NCBI GenBank assembly: GCA_037043015.1
Contig: CM073326.1
Span: 9,742,345-9,806,344 of the forward strand
Length of the DNA: 64,000 nucleotides
Direction of reading: 5' to 3'
Source: Bryum argenteum
Taxonomy: Eukaryota > Streptophyta > Bryopsida > Bryales > Bryaceae
Below are positions 42,914 to 59,926 of this stretch, piece after piece. The notes beneath the pieces are model-generated. The model was not told the origin of the DNA. It saw only the letters and a program-made list of their open reading frames with translations, and did no database searches. The translations under genes were made by a program, and so were the position numbers. The first letter of the stretch is position 1. Every line of letters begins with the position of its first letter.

Positions 42914-45573
42914 ATGGGAGTGTTTACCGAAGAGTACGTGGTGGTGCGGAGGGGGTTGACCCCCGGAGACCCAAGTGAGATCACTGTCAATTGCCCTGAC
43001 AAAGTGGGACTTGGCTCTGACCTCGCTCGTATCGTTTTTGAATTCGGCCTCAGCGTCACCAAAGGAGGTACTTCCCTCGCATTCTTATGAGTGTGCAAAT
43101 CTTGGACACTTCGGAAGGCAAAGTAGAACGAGTGCAGAACGAACCCCAGTTTTCGTTCACAGAGGAGTTGTGGTCTTGCCACTTCAAGACAGTAAATATC
43201 TGTTGTTGTCGGTAGCAGGGTAGAGCTAGGTCATAGTTTCAAGAGGAATACTGCATTTCTTGTCAAGGCCCATTACAGACCAGTACATAACAGTTCAGAA
43301 CTGAACAACCTGTTAACATCTCTGTCACCATGGTTATTTTCAATCCGCGTGTCGCGCAGTAAACCTGTTGAGTAGTTTATTATCAATATTAGGAACCTGC
43401 ATCATTAACTTCGAAAACAGTACAAATCAATTCTATCACAATCTCTATTTTCAGTAATTCCTCTTATTCAGGGATTTTAGGCCAATCGACAGCATTTTCA
43501 TAGATCATTTCCAACAGCGTTACTCATTTCTCAAGCAGTCGCCCATAGGTTTTCATATTTGGAAGTTTCTTAACGAGAAATGGTGTGGATGTGCTGTGTT
43601 TGTAGATATGTCAATAGACGGTCGATGGTGCTTTGTGGTGCTGTGGGTGGTACCCAAGGGAAATCCTTCGGCGGTGCGATGGTCGTTGCTGAAGCAGCGA
43701 CTGGAAGCCATCTGCCCGTCGGCCCTGGCGTCCATGTTACCTCCGGTGGCTCCTCCGGTGCCGGAGTCCAAGAGGGTACTGCTGCTGCAGATCTGCTCGT
43801 CAGATCGAACGGGACTCCTTCATGGTACAACTACTACCACTTCCAGCATACTTTCATTTATTGTAGTTCAATTGTAACTTTCCATTGTGGTTCGCTTCTA
43901 GCTTGATTTTCCTATTGTAACTTGATTCTCTAAGCTGGTTGGATTGATATTTCCAGATGTTGCTCAAAAACTGTGGGAGATGGAGCTAACTATTCACAAA
44001 GTCAAAGTTTCTACCACCCCTGATGAGAAAGCTATCGACTTGTTCTTCGTCACCGACAACAGGTAATCTCTCCATCTTACCATTTTATCCTAATAATACA
44101 GTCCGTCAGTCCCATTCTTTAGTAATCGAACATGTAGTTTACATCTCATTGAAGAACGTCGGGTGTAGCTCTGGTTTCGAATTTTGATTGTCAACTTGGT
44201 ATTGGCTGAATCTGCGGCATTTCAATTGAAGGAATTGGATAGAGTCTACAGTCGTCGATGTTCAGGGGTTTACTGATTCCGCTTTGTCTCAAGATTCGAG
44301 ATAGTGCCGAAAAGGTGATCAGATTACATCTGATCAAGTTAGTTTGCAATAACTATGAAGTGCAGAAGTTTAGATTTTAAGTTGTGGTCCTGTGGATGCG
44401 CAGAAACCAGATGCCGTGGAAGGCAAGGGCGGAGGAAGTGACAAAGCAACTGAAGGAGTTTCTGGGGGCGTCGTGTTCACTGTGTGAGATCAATCCGGCG
44501 GCACCGGAGTGTGGGGGGTTGACGTGCTTTCCGTTGCCGGCGTCAATGACGAAAGAGATCTTTTACGACGACCCTGCGACGTTCGAGCAGGTGCACTCCA
44601 AAAGTGAGAAGGAGCAACAACCGCACAGCAGTCGAGTTCATGTGATGGTGGACAATAACACCAGCCCTGTGCACAGCCTGCTTCAACTCTCTTGCAAGAG
44701 TCGCAAAGGCTTGTTGTATGACTGCCTCCGCACTGTCAAGGACTTTAACCTCAAGGTCAGTACAACCATTTCCCGATCCTTTCAGTAAATTTCTCAACTT
44801 GATCATACTTGAAATAAGCTCATCCCCTTAAACATATGTAGTCATTCTCAAGGGTATTCATAGAGAAATGTTACTCGGGTGTGTGCAGGTGGCTCATGGG
44901 CGGATTGCTATGATGGAGAATGGCAACTCGGAGCTGAGCGTGTTCGTGCTGGATAAACATGGCCTCAAGATTACGGACGTGCAAGAGCAGAAGGCGCTGA
45001 TGCAAAGCATGGAAGAGGAGGTGGGACATCCCGTCCGCATCAAGATTGGCACTCGAGGCACCGACACCGAGCTGCTCGTGGCTACTCCTATCGAGAAGTG
45101 CGGCCGTGGTCGACCCCGCGTCTTGTACGATGTCACCCTCGCTCTCAAAATGCTCGACATTTGTATCTTTAAGGTACCCTTTTCCCATTCCAATCAACTA
45201 TTTTGTGCTCATCTAGATCCTTGATACAGTTCATATTGATAGAGCACAAATCTACCGACATATATGATCAAGTTTGAACTAGCAAGAAACAAGACATCTA
45301 CTGCATCTTTTTAGTATAGTAATATTCAAGCCCTTCTTGCTGACCGGACGTGAGAAGGTATTAAGATAGAATCGGTATATTCGTGTTACTGAACTGGGAT
45401 GGTGGATTGCTGTTTGTGTGTGGATGCAGGCTGATATAGGGAGGCATGCATACAACGAGAAGCGGTGGGAGATATACAGGTTCCTGTTGGTAGACAAAGA
45501 GGAGCCAGTGTTAACATGCAGCCGGATGCGTAACTTGATAGTGGACCGCGTCCGACAAACGCTTTTGGGCTGA
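42914..45573 (+). CDS. ACT-domain repeat protein, ACR9-like, 6 exons
   Basis: Exons 42914-43067, 43606-43824, 43957-44062, 44404-44755, 44889-45173 and 45430-45573 join in phase to 419 aa, close to the length of Arabidopsis ACR9. Conserved blocks are ITVNCPDKVGLGSDLARIVF (ACT 1), IDGRWCFVVLWVVPKGNP, SDRTGLLHDVAQKLWEMELT (ACT 2), TTPDEKAIDLFFVTDN, CKSRKGLLYDCLRTVKDFN (ACT 3), and GTDTELLVATPIEK followed by GRGRPRVLYDVTLALKMLD near the end (ACT 4). ACT repeats bind amino acids. ACR proteins are thought to act as amino-acid or nitrogen sensors with no catalytic domain, and none is visible here. The start is the ATG at 42914, just after a probable 5'-UTR intron acceptor near 42862. The gene is intact and converges with the MetRS gene, with about 780 bp between stop codons. 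Confidence 0.92.
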
Positions 45574-46350
45574 AATTGGATTTGATTAAATTTAGCGGTG
45601 TGGAATTTTCTCTATAGCAATTTTTTTCGGTACCTCGGTTTACTAGTGAGGCTGCTGTTGTAGAATCCAATATTTTCCCCTTTTTTTGATAACTCATGTA
45701 CATATTGTATGCTCTACTCAACAAGCAAAAGAAGCCATTTATATTCCGCATCTGTGAACGCAGTGTCTCTGTGAGGGCCCAAGGATATTGAGCAGTCAGT
45801 TGGTTGATCGTCGGTTGAACTCTTTGAGCACCTAGAAGCATGGAATTGCTTTCATGGTTTTATAAGGTACAGTGTCACAGTAATCGGTATGTTGTTGCTA
45901 ATCAATTCGGAAGTTTCGATTTGAAACCGAGCTGCCTCCGCTCTACAGTAATCTAAAATTGCTCACTGTACCGAGGATTTGTATATAATCGTGTTTCCTT
46001 TCAGGCAGTGTCGATTCGATATTGAAGTCCGCTGACAATGTGGCAGTCGATTGAACACAGAGGGTGTGGTACCATATCCCATATGTCCATCTTCCACACT
46101 GTCACCGTGTATTCATACAGTGATCTTTGTTGCAACTTCTCCTAAGCAACTTGATGTAGTAAATAGACATGCTTCACTTCACAGATTCACTTGGGCTGAT
46201 TGGATTTCTTTGATCCAATCTCACATTATACCTCACGGTGGTACGTCCTGATTTATATTAATTAAAGCTGAAGTCACATTTCAATCTAAGTCTGAAAATG
46301 CTTACTTCCTGGAAGCTACCATGCTGTAAAGCTTCATGATACAAAAAGTT
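45574..46350. other. 3' region between convergent ACR9-like and MetRS genes
   Basis: It presumably holds both 3' UTRs. No further feature is seen. Confidence 0.5.
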
Positions 46351-50929
<4,579 letters not shown>

Positions 50930-51194
50930 TCAGGCTGTTTAAATTGAGGATTGCGCACTTTCCATTGAAGCTGAAGCGCAGACGCGATAACACTCGTATG
51001 TTAGTGTGACGATAGAGCCTCGCACTTGTTTCTTTCTCTCTTCATCTTTCCTTTTCGTTACTTTTCTTTCTCGCTTTTTCTTTCTCGTTGGTTTCTTTTT
51101 CTTCTCTGTTACTTTCCTTAAGTGCATAGAATCTTACCCCTCTGGTCAGTCAATTTCTTTTATCAGCTTCTTGTGGTGAAGAATAATTCTAAGA

Positions 51195-51840
51195 TGTTAC
51201 TTGATGTCCGGACGCCGGTGCCTTGACTACCGCCATGGCCATGACCCCAGAAATCAGCATTGAAATCCCCGCTGTGATTACCAGACACATACACAGTCAT
51301 CCACTAAATCGCAAGTACCAATGTTTACATTAAGTAAGGTAGAGTACGTCAAAGCCAAACACCTCCTGATTACAAAATCTCATCTTCCACCGCAGCCGGT
51401 CGCATTCGATTACACTGGAACGTTTGGTTATCGCATGACTTCGGTCACTCAGCTTTGTGCAAATGGATTGTTGAGTGGCTCCTCGATTATGATTTACACT
51501 CCTTGTTTCTTTAGCAATTGTGCGAAAGTGAAGTCAAAAGAGTTGTGCCCACAATGATCTGCTTCCGGAATCATAATTATAAATAGTGCATTCGGTGTCA
51601 TGATTACAATCACCGCCGAGGCGGGCATGCTCCTGATATACTGATCTACCTACGAAATCACTGCTGTGAACGAATTCCGTCAGTTTCATCTGCTTGTACC
51701 GACCTGCCTCCTTCGCATCCGCACAAGCATCGGAGCCGTCGGGAGGAAGGCTCTGGTCATCACCGTGGATGATGGAATCGACTCCATGCTCAGCGAATTG
51801 CTCCTTCATCTCTACTCAGGATCGTGTAAGGTTTGTTGTT
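51195..51840 (-). pseudogene. Partial PECT1 duplicate, intron retained
   Basis: Minus-strand 51812-51640 reads HGVDSIIHGDDQSLPPDGSD then AKEAGRYKQMKLTEF, clearly related to exon 2 of PECT1 (HRIDYIIHGDDPCLLPDGSD, AKKAGRYKQIKRTEG). Downstream, 51640-51260 aligns with the intron between exons 2 and 3, including shared GGTAGAG and CCAAACA blocks. Next, 51205-51250 matches the SQGTGVGTRV part of exon 3. About 75 bp of the exon 3 start is missing. The HGDD and AGRYKQ motifs survive, but the SSTDIVG motif is degraded (HSSDFVG). Neither HxGH motif, nor exons 1 and 4-8, is present. Retained intron sequence means DNA-level duplication rather than a retrocopy. The source gene lies 3.5 kb away in the same orientation. 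Confidence 0.85.
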
Positions 51841-52129
51841 TTGAAGCACAGTGCACTTACTCACGCGTTCCCAAATGGCACACCCATTGTAATAATTTAC
51901 TCATCTATTTATCACCCGGAAGGAGTCCCACCTAGTGTCGGTAGGCACTTGTGAACGGATCACGGTGTTCTCCCCCTACTGATTGCAAGGGAGAGCCGGC
52001 CCGAACTTTTTTAATTTCAAACAACAGGATCGCTTGATCCTCTCAAATCCGGCCCAAGGGCTTTACATTTGAGGCCTGCCAGAAGCACAACTCATCCTAA
52101 GTGCCACGTAAGGTGGCGTGATTTTGGCA

Positions 52130-52210
52130 CCAAACCATCCGGCCCCAAGGGAGCAACTGGGATGAGGTTTTTGGTGGTCCAATTGCTCATCTAGGGCCGG
52201 ATGGTGCTCC
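52130..52210. repeat. CCGGCCC hairpin inside a repeat-rich tract
   Basis: ACCATCCGGCCCCAAGGGAG and its imperfect complement (CTCATCTAGGGCCGGATGGT) form a hairpin. Around it, 52030-52610 holds at least four variants of AATCCGGCCC followed by GGCTTTACA, a local interspersed repeat of unknown class. Confidence 0.5.
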
Positions 52211-52700
52211 ATCATTGAATCATCCAAATCTCAACCTTCAATAACTTGAAGAATTTTTTTATTTGTTTTTGTTTTCTTTTTCTTCTTAAAAAAATAATTT
52301 ATGCCCCTGTTCATACAGACTTTGCGGCCTTTCCGTTTTTATGTTTGTTTTTCATTTTTTTGAGATTTAATTAATTCTAAGAATCATTTTTTTAAATCAG
52401 AGAAATTTTATTTTTAAGAGAAAAATAAAGAAGAGAAAATGAAAGAGATGAAAGTTTTCGGTTCATGCAAGCTTTGAGAATCCGAGCACATGAAATGCAA
52501 ATCTGGCCCCAAAATTTGGCTCAAAGGCTTTACACAATACTAGGGGCCGAAGTGCTTGATTGGAAATTCGGCCCTCAATTCCGCCCCAAGACTTTATATT
52601 ACTTGAGGTTGGATGGAAGAATTTAAAGAACTTGGGGCCAGATTGAACCCAAATCCGGCCAACTGGCCATTAAACTTAATGTCTGACACTTTGTCTTGGT

Positions 52701-53648
52701 TTAACCCTTTCATGACCACTCCTGTTTTGGAAGTCGAGGTTTTTTTGAGGTGTCTGGATGTATTTTGGAGTGCATCGAACAAATGAAGGGTCAAAATTAA
52801 GATCCAACCGTATAAATGTGTAGTGAACTTTATATGCATGCTAGTGGCCAAACATGGGTCAGATCTACCGTACGAACTAGAGTATTATGATGTTCCCAGT
52901 CAAGTGTAGTACATAGCGTATACATGACCTCGAAGCTTTTTACTAGAATTCGAGACGAGAATATCCAGATTTGGGCAAAACACATGTGGTCAATATTGTA
53001 GAGAGTTTGAAGATCTATCCAACCACACCATGAGCGTTGCATTTCGAGCATTTATGAAACTGAAATTGTGAAAAGAGACCAAGAACCCCGTTCCTTGTAT
53101 ATGGTAGCGTACGAGAAATACATGGGATATCGTAGCAAATATGGTCAGATTGAAAAATCAGACATGGTCACATTCATCAGACGCCGAGCCTTGATGTAGA
53201 ATCAATGTGCAAACAACATGTGTTGATTCTTTTTAGGGAGGATTTTAGGTTGTACAAACGTATACGCTTTTATAGACGGTGTAGGGTTGCCAAAAGAAAT
53301 CAACTCTTCTTTTGATGACGGAGCCAATTGAGTAGTACCCCCATGTTCCCATGTTCCCAAGGGACCCTTAGAATTGGTGTCATGTGTCCTCGACAGCCGT
53401 ATTTCCTGAATCTTTCTCACTTCTTTCCAAACCAGCTATCGTATCTCATACTCATCACCATGTATAGACAGCTCTACCAGGCGGAGTACGAGTCCAAATG
53501 CATCGTTGTTTTGTGTAGTAGATCCACCACACACTCCTCTTCTGGCGTTGTTCTCTAACATTTTGCTGTTTTTACACAGATTCTACTCAACCATGGAATA
53601 ACCACTCTTGAGCGACCATATTTGGTTGATTGGTCATGAAAGGGTTAA
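52701..53648. mobile_element. piggyBac-type non-autonomous element, second family
   Basis: It is 948 bp including TTAA at each end. A perfect 18-bp inverted repeat, TTAACCCTTTCATGACCA, pairs with TGGTCATGAAAGGGTTAA. The interior does not resemble the 370-bp family. Its longest open frames are under 90 codons and show no piggyBac transposase motif, whereas an intact transposase would need about 1.7 kb. It lies between the PECT pseudogene and PECT1. Confidence 0.8.
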
Positions 53649-54110
53649 GGGAGAGTGCTCAAAAATGGCTCAAATTTCAGATTTCCCAATCTGTAATGAA
53701 GATGACAATGAAAGCAAGCATGCATGGGGAAAATAAGTGAAAGGATAGTCGTATTGGATTCATAAATTTTGAACTTTTCTATCATTTATTATGAATTCTT
53801 GAAGGTGGACTTATAGGTGTTTCTAAATGGTGCCCTAATTTTGCACCCTATAATGTTTGTTGTGAATACATTTATTTGTTTACATATAGTGCTTTTAGCC
53901 ATAGAAAGTCCAAAAACCAAAAAATGGCCAATTTTTCATTAAGTGGGAACTGTGCCGTGGAGGTAATTGTTCCCACCTTTCCTCATCCAAAATGGAGGGT
54001 ACGAGGGCCTCATTCCAATTGCCTAGAGGATATCAGGGCCTCATTTTACAGTCTCCCACATGGGAAAATCCAGATCCTCCTGTGTTTCTTTCTGCTGTGA
54101 TCTTGTCGAG

Positions 54111-54565
54111 TAAGGTAGAATGACCTTAAACCGCACGGCCCCCAGAAGCGCAGGGTAGACCACCCTTGTAGACGCTCATGTCGTGGACCTTATTGCACGC
54201 ACAACAGTTGTGAAATCTGACGGTGCATAACCGCCCATGGTGTGAACCTGTTTGCACGGTTTTAGCTACATGCGTGAGCGCCACAAAGTACTGGTCTGCC
54301 GGATAAAAAGGAGAGTATACTTATCACTTTAAGGTCATGTACACTTTTGACTTCAGAAATTTGTAGTAAATTCAATTTTTGCTATTTTATTTTTGAAATT
54401 TTGTATTCACTCTCCCTCTTGTTTTCCCATCCAAGAAAATTTACAAACCGTACACACGAGGTCCACAACTATGCTGAATCTCTTATTTGCGAGGTTTAAG
54501 GTCATTCTACCTTAACAACCATGCTGAATCTCTTATTTGCGAGGTTTAAGGTCATTCTACCTTAA
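54111..54565. mobile_element. TIR element with duplicated right end
   Basis: The left end TAAGGTAGAATGACCTTAAA (plus CC) is matched in inverse by the right end at 54494-54515, a 22-bp inverted repeat. The right terminal 50 bp (from ATGCTGAATCTCTTATTTGC to CTACCTTAA) is then repeated in tandem, ending at 54565. The borders look like TTAA on the right and GTAA on the left. The ends begin GGTAG rather than CCC, so the superfamily is left open. It is non-coding and about 400 bp without the duplication. Confidence 0.65.
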
Positions 54566-55301
54566 GTGTGTACACCAAGTCAGTTCTTGTCATGGCTTCA
54601 AGAGATTGTCCCGAGTCAAATAAACTCACAGGTTTTGACCAACTATTAAACTTCGAAGTTTAGAATAAAAATGGTCTTGCTTACGGATAGCATCTGGCAA
54701 TCCACGTCCTCTGTTCCTGGAGAACCACCAGTCGATATAGCACAGGGGAGAGTAAAAGTGAAAGTCCTCACTGATTTGATCCTGTTTGTCAAGGAGGATA
54801 TATATTTTATCATACAATTAGAGTAGGCTAGCAACTCGTTATCACACAGGGAACAATCCTTCCCAAGACAAACTGAACTCCATTCGTCTACATGAATGGA
54901 CATTTTGTATAATTACCAATATTTAATAGAAACTAACTTTCAACCCACTACCTTTTGACTTTGCTTCAGAGTGCTACTACCATAATTATAAAACGTCAAG
55001 AAATCTCTCCCACTTCAATAATCTGAAAATGAACTTCCTTGTTAATTTTGAATACCGGTAGTTTATTCAGCATCAGTCATGGAAAGTATACTTTGACATT
55101 CGAAACTAAAACTGCTCCGGTGGACCCATCTTCAGTACCTAGTGGATGAAATAATAGTCCCAAATGCGTAACAAAGTTGATAGTGAATGATTAATCATTT
55201 GACAGAACAAACTCCTGCCTTCATTCTAAAATCTAAACCTACAGCTCTTACACTAACTCCCGCTTCTGAATCAATCTGCCTCAATGTGTTTATAGAATCA
55301 C

Positions 55302-58176
55302 TTAATCACCATTCACATATGTTTTGGATTGGTAATATTGTTTCTCGCTCTCCACCTTCTTTTCATTCCGTTTCTGCAAAACAACGATTCCTCAGGATCT
55401 GTGACCCAGCTGCCAATGGCTAATGCATTCCAGAAATCAAATATAGTCTACTAATGATTCGCAAGCAATCTTTGTCTATTGAAGTCACACGATAAATCAT
55501 TGATACCATTTGATTTCTGCACTTGAACTGTTTCAGACTTCTCAAACATCAACTGGATTTAATTTCGGTACCTTGTAAGCTTCGTGATTGGCAAGTATAC
55601 GCTTGATGATGGTAGACGTCGTAATATTCCGGGGCATCTTTATCTCTGTCAGAATTCCAGCTGCCCTTGGAGCTGCGTACGGGTCCATGTTGCCCTGATA
55701 GATCCAATCATCATCAGCATTCCTCACAAGATGATAAGACCAAGAAGCACAGGGCTTTGCAAAAATTGATGGAACCCATCGAATGCTATTCTGTCAAGTC
55801 AAACTTCAAGCGAGACCATGCAATATTTACATCGAAGAAGTTATTCTCGTTATTCAGATGTACGTACATTTTGAACCTCGTAACCCTCTCCACATATTCC
55901 ATGCACAACCACGGAGATGTTGAAGGTGGTTATCTGCATGTCCCCGCCAAGAACGAACAACTGAAGTGAATCAGAATTTGAGTTGTCACAGCATTAAGAA
56001 CAGACAGAGTGACTAAAAACGATAGAAAACATCACGACTACGTAAAGGAAAGCATAGTATCTTTCTATAACAATTCCTCGTCGCTTTCACAAGAGAGAGA
56101 GGATGCACCAATCGATACAAGAACGTACCATGTCCTTACTAACTTCCCATGGGGCACCGATGATAACTTCATCCACATGACGACATGCCAACACGCTCAA
56201 AGTGCGCTCATGCACGTGCATGATTGGATGATTTGGCCCACGATGTGCACTGTTTTGCAAGCAAAAGCATGATCATGAGTTAAGTGCATCCCAGAGGCTG
56301 TACAATACCTATTGTTCTAGAGATAGAATGAAAAGAGAATGCCAAGATACCGAGGCGTGCATTTCAACCCAAATGAATCTGCACCTGACTATTTGATCAC
56401 TGTGAATGCCGACTAGCAGGAAATCGCCCATCGCTCTTGCAGCTTTCAACATCTGGATGCACGCCAGACAAACCAATCGTAAATACCCCTATTCAGGTCC
56501 AGAGAGCAAAAATTGAGCCCCACGACATGGGTACAGCATTTTAGGCTTTTATAATGTGAACTGGATGCTTTCAGTAGTTCCAGGAGATCGTTCAGGAAAG
56601 TAACAGTAAAGAGTGAAAACCATTCATGCATGTTATGAGAGCTAAAGTGATGGACAGTCAATTCTCAAACCAGAGTTTTTGTTCGTAGCTTGGGCACGTA
56701 CAGTTAGATGTTTGCAAAAAAAGGACTACAAGAGGATGATCGTGAAGATGCAGAGCCCAGAGGCTCAAACTGATGAAATAACCACAACAACCTCATTTCA
56801 AAGTATTAAGGAACGTACCTCTACATGACCAGCGTGGAATAGATCAAATGCTCCATCCATGTACACAATACGTGCATCTGGGCTTGGTCCTTTCCCGTTG
56901 GAGAATTGCACAATGCGGCGAGAGGTGGGTAAGAAATGTGACACTCGGGTACCAACGCCAGTGCCTTGACTGCCGCCATGGCCATGACTGAATTGCCGCT
57001 GGAGCGAAGCGTGAACAGAGTTTTCATTGAGAGGTCTATCCCTCACACACAGAAGCATCCTCCCTGTTTTCCGTAGCAAATTCAGATATCAGCAATAAGA
57101 TCCCTGCTGCAGTTTCAACTAAGACGTTCAGGAAGGTCTCACGTGCCAAGTTCTACACTCACTAAGGTAGAGAGCACCAAAACCAAACATTCGCTTCGAT
57201 CTCGGCAGTACAAAATTCTATCTTCCAACAGTTGGTCTGGCTTCAATTTTAATGGCAAGTTCGGTTTGAGCATAAACTGATTGGTCAATTATCTTCATAT
57301 GCGAATGGGCTTATTCACTGCCTCTTCGGTAATGTTACATACTTTCCCGTTCCATGGGCAATCGTACGAAAGTGATCTCATATGAGCTGTGCTCAGAATG
57401 ACCTTCTTATAAGAACAAACCTTTTCAAAATGAGAAGGTGACGTACCAACGATATCAGTGCTGGAAACTCCTTCCGTCCGTTTGATCTGCTTGTACCGAC
57501 CTGCTTTTTTCGCATGTGCATAAGCATCCGAGCCGTCGGGAAGAAGGCACGGATCGTCACCATGGATGATATAATCGATTCTATGCTCCGTGAACAACTT
57601 GTTCATAAACTGCTCATTGATTTCGTATGGTGCACCCACAATAAGTTCATCCACCCACTTCACTGACCTTACCATCGCCACCCTACAACCCACCTGCTTC
57701 CAATCAGATCAAATCCAATGATTACAACACTCTTCTGTCAACAAATGGCCCTCAACTTAGGAAAGAAACCTTAAAAAACTGAAAGCATTCAGAATTGATC
57801 AGGCACGCATAGCATATTCTTATGGAACAGGAAACGCCAATGATCCAGAGCTAATTTGCAAGTGCAGAATTGTGGCTAACCTTTCATCCATGGACATGAC
57901 AGGCGGACCTTTGTTAGCATTGATTTCCTCGTCACTGACAACGCCGACAACAAGCTCGTCGCCCAAAGCTTTGGCTTGTCGCAATGCATTAGCATGGCCG
58001 TAATGCATGATGTCGAAGCATCCATCCATGTAAACGCGCACCTTCTTCTTCTTTCTCAAGTCTGGCAGCGGAGCCAAACCGAGAATCCCAGATAACTGCG
58101 TGGCGACTCCGATCATGGCCGCAGCCATAGCCATCGCCCCTGCCACCTTTACTGCTCCCTCTGCGCTTTGCCCCAT
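55302..58176 (-). CDS. PECT1: Ethanolamine-phosphate cytidylyltransferase, 8 exons
   Basis: This enzyme makes CDP-ethanolamine from CTP and phosphoethanolamine, the controlling step of phosphatidylethanolamine synthesis. Exons 57881-58176, 57447-57682, 56819-57063, 56385-56452, 56129-56249, 55868-55933, 55572-55694 and 55302-55373 join in phase to 408 aa. Two cytidylyltransferase folds are present. The first has MDGCFDIMHYGH (about 50-61) and RTEGVSSTDIVG. The second has MDGAFDLFHAGH (about 246-257) and RNITTSTIIKRI (about 366-377). The linker carries SLQRQFSHGHGG, RVSHFLPTSRRI and FSNGKGPSPDARI. The N-terminus has a hydrophobic stretch (about 11-38), like the outer-mitochondrial-membrane anchor of Arabidopsis PECT1. 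The last exon is tiny and ends in YVNGD, matching the family terminus. A damaged partial duplicate lies about 3.5 kb beyond the 3' end. Confidence 0.92.
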
Positions 58177-59139
58177 CGATGCAAACCCAAAATTAGTTCT
58201 CTCGCCCTAATTCTTTTAACTGGGTCTCCATCTTCACCGAAGATACAATGTGGAAAGTGTGATCCGATTGCCGAAACTGCAATTGAGGTGATCGATCGAG
58301 AGGACAATTGATCGAAGACGATGGCTGGCCCTTGGCTTTGCCGTGCCGCTACCTACCTACCTGCTTGTGTAGGGCTTAATTACCGACCACGTTAGAGGGT
58401 GGGCCACCGGGGCCGTGTGACAGGCAACTGACATTGCTGACATGGCGATGCGTGGTTGGATGAAACCCTACTACTTTCCTAGTTGGAGGTTGAGTGCAGG
58501 TGGTAGGTGTTGTGGCCTTACAAGCTTCTTTAGTGCAAGTTGCACGGATGGAATTAGGTAGATGTACTACTCAAAAAGCACCATTGACGTTCTTTATTGT
58601 CACACCCAAAAGTTCAAAAGAATTAAAGAAATACCATATTTCATTTTGCTTTACTCAAAAAATTGCATCGAGCACTTTTAAGTACGGAGATATTCTAAAG
58701 GAAAGTCCCCATTTTTATCCATTTCCTTGTATTTTTGTGATGAACAAAATTTCAATTTATGAAATAAAATGACAACTTAGATGGGATGAGATTAATGTGA
58801 ACAAACATGTTTCCTCGTGATTGGTTTTTTTATTTTTATTTTTTTTATTTTTATTTTTTTATTTTTTTATTTTTTTTTAAAGCCTAAAGTTTCAAGGTTG
58901 AATATATATGTTTCACATTAGCTTGTGCACTTTTTCAATGTGAGGTAAAAAGTTCCATATGTGGATGTATTTTGTAGTATTTTGAAAAAATGATGCAAAA
59001 CTTGTACAAATGTATGAACACACAAATTTTGATATCAAGTTTCTTACCATTTGTGAGATTAAACTGTTTCAGATTGGAACTATGACTTTTTTCCCTTATT
59101 GTGAATTAGAAAGTAATGTTTTGGATGCCAAAGGAATGT
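58177..59139. other. PECT1 upstream region
   Basis: It holds the 5' UTR and promoter side of PECT1, then AT-rich sequence with the T-rich simple repeat. No gene is recognised. Confidence 0.5.
58825..58880. repeat. T-rich (TTTTTATT)n simple repeat
   Basis: Degenerate TTTTTATT units lie in the PECT1-ALIS intergenic region. A similar (TTTTATA)n tract lies at about 40850-40880. Confidence 0.85.
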
Positions 59140-59890
59140 TTTTATTAATATATACTAGTATGCCCTCGCGCCTATGTCCGGCCTACTTAAATACTTTAAT
59201 TACGTCCCTCGTGCTCTCAACAACACTTCACATGCACCCTGATTTGACCAGCGGTCCTCTAAATCATAATGTGACAAAACAAAACCCTGGAAGTAGTAAT
59301 TGCCTTAAATAATAGACTAATATACACTCTCGGTGTTGCCACCCCTACTCAAATACTTTGACCATGCCTCTCTTTGCTGAACCTAAAATTCGATTATTTT
59401 TGTAAATTTTGGTGAATTGAGGGCCACAACTATTCAAAATTTAATAACTCGAGATCCGATGAAAGTTTGGTGATCCAATAGTTTTCCACAATTTTCAAAA
59501 GAACCTGCTTTCAATCACACCTCATGCATCCGATCCGACTCATGCTGTTCGAGAGAATAATGTCACTCAAAAAAAAAAAAAAAACACTTGCCTCAAGTAA
59601 TAAACTAATATGATGTGCGACGTTGCTACGAATATATTGTCTGTGATTATGTCATTTTTGTAATATTTGGTGATTTGAGTGCCATAAATACTTCTGAATT
59701 CAATATCTCAGGACCCATTCATGCATTTTGCATTCCAATTTTTTTCTACGACTCTACAAAAAAACCCACTTTCAACAACAAATTTGTTTACCATAACTCT
59801 ACAAAAAAACCCACTCCCAACAACAGCTCATGCGGCGTGATCCGACTAACGATGCCCAAGATCATAATGTTATTTCTGAAACAGTTGTCT
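59140..59890. repeat. Three diverged copies of a dispersed repeat
   Basis: Copies start near 59150, 59315 and 59600 with variants of ACTAATAT followed by CGYGTTGCYAC. They end near 59290, 59580 and 59885 with GATCCGACT or GATTTGACC, then ATAATGT. A related copy occupies about 26640-26880 (CCGATCTGACCAGCGGTCCC, then AGTAGACTAGTACGC). Copies stand head to tail. The class is not identified. Confidence 0.55.
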
Positions 59891-59926
59891 AACCTCAAAG
59901 ACCTTACATAGGAAATACCTCACATA

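Noticed and set aside
54626-54817. Last exon of PECT1 (GLPDAIRKQDHFYSKL frame)
   Set aside because: It does not match the family terminus. The true last exon is at 55302-55373, with in-phase splicing and a YVNGD end.
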